A stretch of DNA of 5,640 nt from Phycisphaerae bacterium (GTDB taxonomy: Bacteria; Planctomycetota; Phycisphaerae; Sedimentisphaerales; SG8-4): the NCBI GenBank assembly GCA_030603035.1, contig JAUVYQ010000157.1, positions 1 to 5,640 on the forward strand, given 5' to 3'. The notes below the pieces were generated by a model. The model ran no database searches. It was not told the origin of the DNA and saw nothing but the letters and a program-made list of their open reading frames with translations. The translations under genes were made by a program, and so were the position numbers. This document shows positions 1 through 4,069 of this stretch, piece after piece (position 1 is the first letter of the stretch; each line of letters starts with the position of its first letter).

Positions 1-40
1 TCCAAGTGGAATTCGCTGCGCTCATACAGAGTTAGACCTA

Positions 41-59
41 CGAGCTGCCGAGCAGCTCG
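41..59. repeat. Perfect 8-bp inverted repeat (hairpin)
   Basis: CGAGCTGC at 41-48 and GCAGCTCG at 52-59 are exact reverse complements around the loop CGA. No T tract follows on either strand, so it is not a standard intrinsic terminator. Its function is unknown. Confidence 0.6.
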
Positions 60-91
60 CCGCCACGGCCTTTGGCACGTGTCGGGCGCGG

Positions 92-194
92 CTCCGTTTC
101 ACTCCGGCGCCTGGAACAACGGCAGGGCTACTGCACTCCGCTTCGCTGCGCACATCGCCCTAAAGACGTTCCCGGCGTTCTCCGTTCCACTGCG
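92..194. repeat. Three degenerate 15-bp direct repeats at exact 44-bp spacing
   Basis: CTCCGTTTCACTCCG (92-106), CTCCGCTTCGCTGCG (136-150) and CTCCGTTCCACTGCG (180-194) share 11 of 15 positions in all three copies and start exactly 44 bp apart. The 29-bp stretches between them are unrelated. A weaker relative, GTGGAATTCGCTGCG, lies at 6-20. Because 44 is not a multiple of three, the pattern is not a protein repeat. It may be an array of protein-binding sites, or chance in a GC-rich region. Confidence 0.45.
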
Positions 195-251
195 CCGCGA
201 ATCACACAGCACCCCCTACACACCTTTGGCATAGCCATACCCTGCCTGTAC

Positions 252-279
252 TGGACAATCGCCCTGGATTTGGTATAAT
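252..279 (+). promoter_or_regulatory. Sigma-70-type promoter for the structured leader
   Basis: A perfect -10 TATAAT (274-279) is preceded by a -35 TGGACA (252-257, one mismatch to TTGACA) at a 16-bp spacer. It points rightward, with initiation expected near 286. No gene begins until 852, so it would produce either a leader of more than 500 nt for the plus-strand cluster or a separate non-coding transcript. The -10 context TGGTATAATAAC closely matches that of the minus-strand promoter at 3663-3690. Confidence 0.6.
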
Positions 280-297
280 AACAGGGTGTTTCATTGT

Positions 298-378
298 GTA
301 GGGGCTTCTGTGCGTTTTGGCCCATCAATCCATAATCACAGGAGCCCCATGTATATTGCGTAGCACCCCTACTTTTTT
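298..378 (+). promoter_or_regulatory. Attenuator-like alternative hairpins with T6 tract
   Basis: Just downstream of the promoter, 301-312 pairs with 337-348 over 12 bp, with one G-U and a 24-nt loop. The right arm contains AGGAG (340-344) just ahead of an ATG at 349. Alternatively, GTAGGGG (298-304) pairs with CCCCTAC (366-372), directly followed by six T (373-378), a terminator-like arrangement. The two pairings compete for the same GGGG. This resembles a transcription attenuator, but no known riboswitch class was recognised. Confidence 0.4.
349..363 (+). CDS. Possible four-codon leader peptide (MYIA)
   Basis: ATG TAT ATT GCG TAG follows AGGAG with only a 4-nt gap after it. The Shine-Dalgarno sequence lies in the right arm of the 12-bp hairpin 301-312/337-348, and the stop codon sits at the start of the downstream terminator-like arm. 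The position fits an attenuation leader, but so short a frame can occur by chance and the spacing is short. Confidence 0.2.
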   Translation: MYIA

Positions 379-660
379 AGAAGCTTTTGCTTCCGGGTAA
401 CAAAACGTCTCTTTTTCGCCAGAATGGGACACGTTCTGCGCCGAGATCTGCGCACCGGCTCTAAGAATGTCCCCAAAGAATGTCCGGTTTTATTGTTGAC
501 CTCACGTCTCTTTTGTCGATAATTGACGGTATGAAAGGTCTGAATTGTTATGCTCCATCCGGGGTTCCCATTGACACCAAAGACGGGTTCCTCCAAACCC
601 GGTCCATAGCATGGCTTTGTGTGCAGTGGGTTCCGGGTGACTTTCGGTTCGGACCTTTCT

Positions 661-774
661 TCAATCTTGCAGCGGCCGGTCGGCTACCGGGTATGGCGGC
701 TCGATTCCGCAATCCCAGATCGGCCGCTGTCGTTTTCTCTCGCTCCATTCCAGAACAAGGCGGGCTGCAATCAT
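661..774 (-). CDS. Possible 37-aa small protein, opposite strand
   Basis: A minus-strand frame begins with ATG at 774-772, preceded by GGAG at a usable distance, and ends in TGA at 663-661. The product begins MIAARLVLEW and is basic in the middle. It overlaps the inverted repeats of the structured region, so its codons may be an accident of those repeats. No family recognised and no partner gene follows on this strand. I consider it more likely non-coding than coding. Confidence 0.15.
   Translation of the reverse strand: MIAARLVLEWSERKRQRPIWDCGIEPPYPVADRPLQD
669..730 (+). repeat. Three-way-junction-like inverted repeat
   Basis: CAGCGGCCG (670-678) is the exact reverse complement of CGGCCGCTG (721-729). 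The pair encloses two smaller hairpins: CCGGT (676-680) with ACCGG (686-690), sharing three bases with the outer stem, and GCGG with CCGC (about 696-710) around the loop CTCGATT. That last arm looks like a tRNA T-arm, but no acceptor, D-arm or anticodon arm accompanies it, so it is not a tRNA. Confidence 0.5.
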
Positions 775-824
775 TTCAACTCTCCTATCCCAGTTGCGTT
801 GTTCTGGCAGCCCGCCGTTTTTTT
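750..824 (+). terminator. Terminator-like stem with interleaved second stem, just before the gene cluster
   Basis: GGCGGGCTGC (759-768) pairs perfectly with GCAGCCCGCC (807-816), and T7 follows at 818-824, as in an intrinsic terminator with an unusually long loop. The 9 bases directly before the first arm, CCAGAACAA (750-758), are the exact reverse complement of TTGTTCTGG (799-807), the bases directly before the second arm. The order is A-B-A'-B', so the stems cannot be nested: they must compete or form a pseudoknot with almost no connecting loops. The position, 27 bp before the ATG at 852, suggests transcription attenuation of the cluster. Confidence 0.5.
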
Positions 825-851
825 GTTGGCCCTTTTTGAAAGGATTTTACC

Positions 852-1058
852 ATGGGAATCACTAACGACACTCAGCGCATCGAGGAGCTCGTGGGGCAAG
901 TGCGTGATCTAATAAACGAAAGAGAATATGAAATGGCTCACAGCACTCTCGTAGATATCGAAGTTTGTATCCTGTCCTTGAAAAACCACATCGATCATCT
1001 TCGAAACATTGCCAACGATACTGATCGTCATATAAAAGAGATCGCCGGAGGTCCTTAA
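852..1058 (+). CDS. Hypothetical helical protein, 68 aa
   Basis: First gene of the plus-strand cluster. The start is supported by GAAAGGA seven to eight bases upstream, the same ribosome-binding site used by the two membrane-protein genes further down. The product is soluble, acidic to neutral and probably all helical, with two heptad-like stretches (about residues 8-25 and 32-60) that could form a helical hairpin or coiled coil. There is a single cysteine (about residue 39), and no signal peptide or membrane segment. It ends 2 bp before the next ATG, and the GGAGGT for the next gene lies inside its last codons, so the two are probably translationally coupled. I do not recognise the family. 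It may be a small mobile-element accessory protein. Confidence 0.7.
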   Translation: MGITNDTQRIEELVGQVRDLINEREYEMAHSTLVDIEVCILSLKNHIDHLRNIANDTDRHIKEIAGGP

Positions 1059-1060
1059 CC

Positions 1061-1330
1061 ATGAACCCCGAACAGCTATCAACTAAACTCGCTTTTGATA
1101 TCCCGCATGAAGGCTTTGTTGTTTTCAATCAGTTTACCCTGGTAGCCAGGGACAATCAGCTCCGCTGCGTCCTTCCCTTCCAGCTTCTGAAAACCGATAT
1201 CGTCGTCGCTGTTGTCAGCCAAACCGAAGCAACCAAAGGCTTCGATACCCCGTTCTGGCAGCGAATCAATATAAGAATCCAACAACTTCAACAGGAAGGA
1301 AAGCTATGTCCGCAACCCCCAAAACCTTAA
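1061..1330 (+). CDS. Hypothetical protein, 89 aa, overlapping the recombinase gene
   Basis: The start follows GGAGGT with an 8-bp spacer, starting 2 bp after the preceding stop. Its last 25 bp overlap the start of the recombinase gene in another frame, which implies one transcript and possible coupling. The protein has alternating hydrophobic stretches, for example VVFNQFTLVA (about residues 20-29) and TDIVVAVVSQ (about 45-54), consistent with a small beta-rich fold, and a glutamine-rich helix (about 68-80). The last residues (CPQPPKP) are read from the recombinase start region. There is no signal peptide or evident catalytic motif. The family is not recognised. Its coupling to the recombinase gene makes a directionality or accessory factor possible, but that rests only on position. 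Confidence 0.7.
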   Translation: MNPEQLSTKLAFDIPHEGFVVFNQFTLVARDNQLRCVLPFQLLKTDIVVAVVSQTEATKGFDTPFWQRINIRIQQLQQEGKLCPQPPKP

Positions 1331-1920
1331 CCGCCGAACAATGTCAGCGCCTGCTCGATGCCCTCCTAAACAAGAACGGCACGCCAGGCCTGGCACGCCG
1401 AGGAATCCGCAACTACTGTATCGCCTGTCTTATGCTCGATGCAGGCCTGCGAGTCAGTGAGGTAGTCGGCCTCGATTTTAGTGATTTGATTTTCAACAAC
1501 ACCCCTGTAACTTCTTTAATCGTTCGACCGGAAATCGCCAAAAATCACAAAGAGCGTTCAATACCGATCTCCACGAGGCTCTGTGAGGCCCTGAAAAAAA
1601 TGCACGAGTCGCATTGGTCTAACGTCCCTGCGAACGTGCAGCACAGGGCGTTCCCTTCTCGTGTCCCTGACAAACCACTCACAAGAAGGCAGGTTCACCG
1701 CATAATCAGCTACGCTGCGATCTCTGCGCTTGGACGGTCGGTGAATCCGCACGTACTCCGCCACACCTTTGCAAGCAGACTCATGCGCGTAACGAATATG
1801 AGGACCGTCCAGGAGCTCCTCGGACACAAGAACATTGTAAGCACCCAGATATACACCCACCCGGATGAGCAGGACAAAAAATCCGCTATCGACTTGATGC
1901 TCGAAAATGATACACGGTAA
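1306..1920 (+). CDS. Tyrosine recombinase/integrase, 204 aa, catalytic domain only
   Basis: A site-specific recombinase of the phage integrase (XerC/D-like) family, which cuts and rejoins DNA through a 3'-phosphotyrosine. All six catalytic positions are visible: R49 in GLRVSE, K79 in the beta-hairpin AKNHKER, H149 and R152 in HVLRHTFAS, H174 in GHKN and nucleophile Y183 in TQIYTH. XerC/D-type enzymes are about 300 aa. Here the catalytic domain is preceded by only some 30 residues, so the usual N-terminal SAM-like core-binding domain and arm-binding domain are absent. The size is like the FimB/FimE inversion enzymes. The start has AGGAAGGA upstream, and the gene overlaps its upstream neighbour by 25 bp. 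No att site was identified. It could integrate the element, resolve multimers or invert a segment. Confidence 0.93.
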   Translation: MSATPKTLTAEQCQRLLDALLNKNGTPGLARRGIRNYCIACLMLDAGLRVSEVVGLDFSDLIFNNTPVTSLIVRPEIAKNHKERSIPISTRLCEALKKMHESHWSNVPANVQHRAFPSRVPDKPLTRRQVHRIISYAAISALGRSVNPHVLRHTFASRLMRVTNMRTVQELLGHKNIVSTQIYTHPDEQDKKSAIDLMLENDTR

Positions 1921-1934
1921 CACTCACAGTTTGC

Positions 1935-1955
1935 CTGAAAGGATATCGACCATGA
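1935..1955 (+). repeat. Duplicated start region, copy 1 (with 2243-2263)
   Basis: The 21 bp covering the ribosome-binding site and start codon of the first membrane-protein gene match those of the second gene (2243-2263) at 20 positions; the core is CTGAAAGGATATCGA. Such identity beyond the Shine-Dalgarno indicates duplication or a conserved translational control element. Confidence 0.75.
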
Positions 1956-2212
1956 GGATTTTACTAATATGTCTCACTCTTGCCATACTGTTCTTTTGCT
2001 TCTTGCTCCTCTGGTTCATCAGGGCATACGCCGGAAGGAGCGCCGACCAGATCATCCAAGGCCATCGGACTGGCTCTGAAAAACAAATCATCAGGTGCAT
2101 CGCCATCCTCACCTGGACCAACAAATGGATTAGCAAACATGAAGAACCGGACATCCGAAGAATCGAGCGACTCCGTGACATGCTCAAAGAAATGCAGCAC
2201 CCGCACGACTAA
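1952..2212 (+). CDS. Small single-pass membrane protein, 86 aa, paralogue 1
   Basis: I chose the ATG at 1952 because GAAAGGA lies at proper distance and because it gives exactly the length of the paralogue at 2260. An upstream in-frame ATG at 1907 lies inside the recombinase gene and lacks a site. Residues 3-24 (LLICLTLAILFFCFLLLWFI) are a strongly hydrophobic transmembrane helix. The rest is charged and probably cytoplasmic, ending in an amphipathic helix RIERLRDMLKEMQHPHD. Shared with its neighbour are RADxII after the membrane segment, the RI-x-x-LRD core and the C-terminal EMQHPH. The family is not recognised. Small membrane proteins with a charged tail can be toxins, membrane anchors or superinfection-exclusion proteins, but nothing here decides between these. 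Confidence 0.75.
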   Translation: MRILLICLTLAILFFCFLLLWFIRAYAGRSADQIIQGHRTGSEKQIIRCIAILTWTNKWISKHEEPDIRRIERLRDMLKEMQHPHD

Positions 2213-2216
2213 GCGC
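2189..2216 (+). repeat. Duplicated gene end, copy 1 (with 2497-2524)
   Basis: Twenty-eight bases covering the last codons and stop (starting GAAATGCAGCACCCGCAC) recur at 2497-2524 with one difference. The identity includes the stop codon and four bases beyond it, although the middle of the two genes has diverged widely. Confidence 0.8.
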
Positions 2217-2234
2217 CCTGCAGTCTGCAGGGCG
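2214..2234 (+). repeat. Perfect 10-bp inverted repeat between the twin genes
   Basis: CGCCCTGCAG (2214-2223) and CTGCAGGGCG (2225-2234) are exact reverse complements around a single T, starting one base after the first twin gene's stop. No T tract follows, so it is not a standard terminator. It could stabilise or process the transcript, or be a protein-binding palindrome. The equivalent position after the second gene (2521 onward) keeps GCGC but lacks this perfect repeat. Confidence 0.7.
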
Positions 2235-2242
2235 AAGTCACT

Positions 2243-2263
2243 CTGAAAGGATATCGAACATGA
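2243..2263 (+). repeat. Duplicated start region, copy 2 (with 1935-1955)
   Basis: This is the partner of 1935-1955, with one mismatch (A for C two bases before the ATG). It provides the ribosome-binding site of the second membrane-protein gene. Confidence 0.75.
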
Positions 2264-2520
2264 ACATTACTCTCATATTGCTTTGTCTCATCGTTTTCAT
2301 CGGTATTGTCTTTCCATACCTTTGTCTGCGATACACACGAAACAGAGCCGACTTGATCATTGTATTGAAAAAACCAGCAAGCCCGGCACTGATGAACAGA
2401 TACATCCGGGTCCTTAGAGTATCCTCTATCTTGCTTTTCGGTATTCAGCAAGAACGAGACCGTTATAGAATCGACAAACTGCGTGACATTCGCAATGAAA
2501 TGCAGCACCCGCACGGCTAA
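2260..2520 (+). CDS. Small single-pass membrane protein, 86 aa, paralogue 2
   Basis: The same length as the gene just upstream, with the same ribosome-binding region. Residues 3-22 (ITLILLCLIVFIGIVFPYLC) form a transmembrane helix. RADLII follows at about 29-34, and the tail RIDKLRDIRNEMQHPHG matches the paralogue's tail at most positions. The middle (about 35-68) has diverged almost completely and is more basic and hydrophobic here. Tandem duplication followed by fast divergence of the central part fits proteins that recognise variable partners, or a pair forming a hetero-oligomer. No family recognised. It is the last gene of the cluster and converges on the minus-strand gene ending at 2538, with only 17 bp between the two stops. 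Confidence 0.75.
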   Translation: MNITLILLCLIVFIGIVFPYLCLRYTRNRADLIIVLKKPASPALMNRYIRVLRVSSILLFGIQQERDRYRIDKLRDIRNEMQHPHG

Positions 2521-2524
2521 GCGC
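2497..2524 (+). repeat. Duplicated gene end, copy 2 (with 2189-2216)
   Basis: The 28-bp partner of 2189-2216, with a single difference, which changes the last codon from Asp to Gly. Confidence 0.8.
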
Positions 2525-2537
2525 TGTGCCGGCCATC

Positions 2538-2813
2538 TTAATCGTCAGGGAACTGTTCATCCAGCATTTGCTTCGCCTCGCGTAAGGACTTTATAGCCAC
2601 ATGCTCATGCTCGCAATCCAAAGCCCCTCCCGCTTTCTCGAGGATCTTGTTCAACTCGCTAATCAGTTGTTCTAGTTCCATTCTTTTCTCCTTATCAGTT
2701 TCATCTAGTATCGACCTTAACTCTCTCGGCTTCGTTGCGCCGCCGTCAGCCATACTATAAGCCTGATCTTTATTTAACTCGGTTACATCGCCATTCATAT
2801 CTTCATGCTCCAT
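2538..2813 (-). CDS. Hypothetical acidic helical protein, 91 aa
   Basis: The start at 2813 follows AAGGAG with a 6-bp spacer; it overlaps the end of the upstream 244-aa gene by 19 bp, a layout typical of translational coupling. The product is strongly acidic. The first 25 residues look disordered (MEHEDMNGDVTELNKDQAYS), followed by a long helix (about 40-60, KEKRMELEQLISELNKILEK) and a second helix (about 70-86, HVAIKSLREAKQMLDEQ). The motif CEHEH at about 67-71 could bind a metal, but nothing else suggests a metalloprotein. There is no signal peptide or membrane segment, and the family is not recognised. Being co-transcribed with a putative AbrB-like DNA-binding protein, it may be a partner or modulator of it, but this rests on position only. 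Confidence 0.7.
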   Translation of the reverse strand: MEHEDMNGDVTELNKDQAYSMADGGATKPRELRSILDETDKEKRMELEQLISELNKILEKAGGALDCEHEHVAIKSLREAKQMLDEQFPDD

Positions 2814-3529
2814 TTTGCGCTCCTTCTTAGCTCAGCCTGCATATCCGCCGTCTCGATCATAATCTGGTAATTAGCAACTAACCTGTCAAAGTTCCGGGGA
2901 TCCCGCCTGGCATAAGGTGGGGGTAGTATCGCATCCGCCATCGCCTCTCTGAACGGCTCGAACCCAATCCGCCATGCCTCCGCTATGTCCAGCACCGGCA
3001 CCGGCCAACGTCTCAAACATTCCGGCAACGTTGACGTCAGCCTGCAAGCTGACGCCTCCGTCTCAAATATCTTCAACGTCACTTTACCAGGGTAATCCGT
3101 CAAATCGAAATCAAGAAATCTCCAAACCACATTGCCCAGAACAACCTGTGCCCCTTTTGGGATTGTGATCACAAGCGACCAACCATCCTTGCGTATCTTA
3201 GACGTTGCTACCACCTCACCAAGAATCGGCCGCCCATCAACGTCACGTTCATCAAGCACTCCAACCTCCGCCATATCAAGTATCCGAGAATCCGCTTTCC
3301 GACACCACACTACATCACTACCCCTTACAACATCCAGTTCATTCCTCACAAACCAAGGCACCGGCAACTGTGCTTTTTTGTTACGCAGTATCACCCTCCG
3401 CAAAGGCACATCATATCCACGTGTCCTTAGGCTTTTGAGCGCGCCCTCAGCTATCCTTGCAAGCTTGATCTGACTGTAAGGTCTGACCCATTGCTTTACT
3501 TCCTGTTGTTTCTCGACTTTTGATAACAT
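2795..3529 (-). CDS. Hypothetical 244-aa protein with two SpoVT/AbrB-like segments
   Basis: Two internal segments resemble the swapped-hairpin SpoVT/AbrB DNA-binding fold. The clearer one is at about 106-142, where KIRKDGWSLVITIPKGAQVV fits the family pattern (K-x-x-K/R-x-G-x-S-hydrophobic-TIPK). The weaker is at about 45-87, with LPVPWFVRNELDVVRGSDVVW resembling IPK-x-x-R-x-x-L-G-x-x-x-GD. AbrB proteins and MazE-type antitoxins are usually 50-100 aa with one such domain, so a 244-aa protein with two would be unusual. The C-terminal 100 residues, including LPECLRRWPVPVLDI and a helical tail, are unrecognised. The ATG at 3529 has no obvious Shine-Dalgarno and is the best visible start. A strong promoter lies 134 bp upstream. 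The function as a transcription regulator is inferred. It is co-transcribed with the 91-aa gene. Confidence 0.8.
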   Translation of the reverse strand: MLSKVEKQQEVKQWVRPYSQIKLARIAEGALKSLRTRGYDVPLRRVILRNKKAQLPVPWFVRNELDVVRGSDVVWCRKADSRILDMAEVGVLDERDVDGRPILGEVVATSKIRKDGWSLVITIPKGAQVVLGNVVWRFLDFDLTDYPGKVTLKIFETEASACRLTSTLPECLRRWPVPVLDIAEAWRIGFEPFREAMADAILPPPYARRDPRNFDRLVANYQIMIETADMQAELRRSAKWSMKI

Positions 3530-3579
3530 CTATTTTTGGCTCAAAAATGAGGGTTTTTCTATTTGCGTACGCTAAGCCC

Positions 3580-3601
3580 ATACCACCCCTTTGTATGGTA
3601 T
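3580..3601. promoter_or_regulatory. Inverted repeat in the leader of the AbrB-like gene
   Basis: ATACCA (3580-3585) and TGGTAT (3596-3601) form a 6-bp inverted repeat between the promoter at 3663-3690 and the ATG at 3529. It could be an autoregulatory operator or a leader hairpin; no evidence decides between them. Confidence 0.3.
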
Positions 3602-3662
3602 CCCACGGGGTACTGTCGAGCGTCTCACAGGGCACAGGGCACTTGCAACTACCAACCTAGTC

Positions 3663-3690
3663 ATTATACCAGAACCGAGACAATTTTCAA
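3663..3690 (-). promoter_or_regulatory. Sigma-70-type promoter for the AbrB-like/91-aa gene pair
   Basis: Read leftward, TTGAAA (3690-3685) and TATAAT (3668-3663) are separated by 16 bp, with an upstream TGG next to the -10. Initiation near 3656 gives a leader of about 127 nt. The promoter overlaps the last codons of the zinc-finger gene, so the two minus-strand transcription units are separately driven. The leader contains a tandem GTGCCCT repeat and the ATACCA/TGGTAT inverted repeat. Confidence 0.65.
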
Positions 3691-3890
3691 GAGCCAGCGT
3701 CAGCTTGCAGACTGTCCACACGCTTCGCAACCCGCCGCCTACGGCTTTTGTTCGTAGCTTTATCTGCGCATACCTTACACCAATTCGCCAATCCGTCTAT
3801 ATTTCTTCTGCGTTTATAGTAATGGCTTTTGTCCTTCCACTCATCGCATTTATTGCATTGCTTCCTTACCTGATCTCTTTTTTTCGCCAT
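3687..3890 (-). CDS. Small four-cysteine zinc-finger protein, 67 aa
   Basis: Two CxxC knuckles, CNKC (12-15) and CKVC (38-41), are separated by 22 residues containing EWKDKSHYYKRRRNIDGLANW. This spacing and the W-K...F/Y-Y...DGL...WC pattern are typical of the small zinc-ribbon modules found alone, or in front of HNH or endonuclease VII-like nucleases, in phages and plasmids. Here the nuclease part is absent: after residue 44 only a very basic tail follows (KATNKSRRRRVAKR). A structural zinc ion and DNA or RNA binding are therefore likely, whereas cleavage is not. GAGGT lies at suitable spacing before the ATG at 3890. It lies downstream of, and on the same strand as, the initiator-like gene. 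A truncated HNH nuclease is an alternative. Confidence 0.75.
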   Translation of the reverse strand: MAKKRDQVRKQCNKCDEWKDKSHYYKRRRNIDGLANWCKVCADKATNKSRRRRVAKRVDSLQADAGS

Positions 3891-4069
3891 CCGATTTACC
3901 TCACTTTCTTAGAGCTTCACCGATTACAGTAGCTCTCATAATACAGCCCTTACCACTTTGTTCTATTCCTTTTTTGCGGGCGGATTTGGCTGCCCCACAG
4001 CAGCCAAAGACAAATCCGACCGCCTCAATTCTAGCTCCTTAGTTCTCTCTCTACTCTAACTAATATGAA
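3891..4069. other. Intergenic stretch between the zinc-finger and initiator-like genes
   Basis: No gene is visible. It holds the long hairpin at 3981-4018 and a pyrimidine-rich, fairly AT-rich run at 4025-4066 beside the palindrome array. On the minus strand TATTAT (3943-3938) could be a -10 for the zinc-finger gene, but no -35 supports it. Confidence 0.4.
3981..4018. repeat. Long bulged inverted repeat
   Basis: CGGATTTG (3981-3988) and CAAATCCG (4011-4018) are exact reverse complements. Inside them, GCTGC (3989-3993) pairs with GCAGC (4000-4004), leaving a 6-nt loop and a 6-nt one-sided bulge. An alternative inner pairing is TTTGGCTGC/GCAGCCAAA (3985-3993/4000-4008). The stem could extend outward through GGCGG/CCGCC. 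No T tract follows on either strand, which argues against a terminator. Asymmetric hairpins beside a replication gene can be single-strand origins or transfer origins; this is speculation. Confidence 0.55.

Larger units (their letters stand above)
1..240. other. Non-coding, GC-rich region at the left edge
   Basis: No convincing gene is visible. A 68-codon open frame at 72-278 (plus) has no ribosome-binding site, looks compositionally random and runs through the repeats and promoter. The region holds a perfect hairpin (41-48 with 52-59, three-base loop CGA) and the 44-bp-spaced repeats listed separately. Whether it is inside the mobile element or belongs to the flanking replicon cannot be told from this window. 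Confidence 0.5.
364..851 (+). ncRNA. Candidate long structured leader or non-coding RNA
   Basis: This stretch has no convincing protein gene but many inverted repeats. These are GAAGC-TTTT-GCTTC (380-393), an outer stem 550-554/608-612 enclosing 559-563/598-602, a competing hairpin 584-589/596-601, a branched structure at 669-730, and the terminator-like structure at 750-824. Near its start AAGAATGTCC occurs twice (463-472 and 476-485), and GGGTTCC recurs around 563, 585 and 629. Open frames overlapping it, on both strands, lack good start signals and have unstructured composition. If transcribed from the promoter at 252-279, it would be the 5' leader of the cluster that starts at 852. It matches no RNA family I recognise. 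Confidence 0.35.

Noticed and set aside
31..37. Integron attC core site GTTAGAC
   Set aside because: A single seven-base match with no partner core site or attC fold around it.
92..194. CRISPR-like array (15-bp repeats, 29-bp spacers)
   Set aside because: Repeats are too short and degenerate, only three copies are seen, and there is no cas gene.
696..710. tRNA gene suggested by the CTCGATT loop
   Set aside because: No acceptor stem, D-arm or anticodon arm can be built around it.
369..748. Minus-strand frames 369-596 and 548-748
   Set aside because: The first would need a TTG start and the second lacks a ribosome-binding site; both look like byproducts of the structured region.
364..851. 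Diversity-generating retroelement, group II intron or known riboswitch
   Set aside because: No reverse transcriptase, no template/variable repeat pair and no conserved riboswitch core was found.
480..912. Open frames 480-839 and 619-912 on the plus strand
   Set aside because: No ribosome-binding sites, irregular composition, and they run through the inverted repeats and terminator-like stem; the second overlaps the better-supported gene at 852.
2538..2813. Acb2-like anti-CBASS sponge for the 91-aa protein
   Set aside because: The helix with LREAK near the end is only loosely similar; key family residues could not be confirmed by eye.
3447..3635. 62-aa minus-strand frame starting at a GTG before the AbrB-like gene
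   Set aside because: It overlaps that gene by 83 bp in another frame, has no good ribosome-binding site and no recognisable features.
3591..3932. 113-aa plus-strand frame with hydrophobic C-terminus
   Set aside because: It is antisense to the zinc-finger gene, whose cysteine motifs and ribosome-binding site make it the better call.
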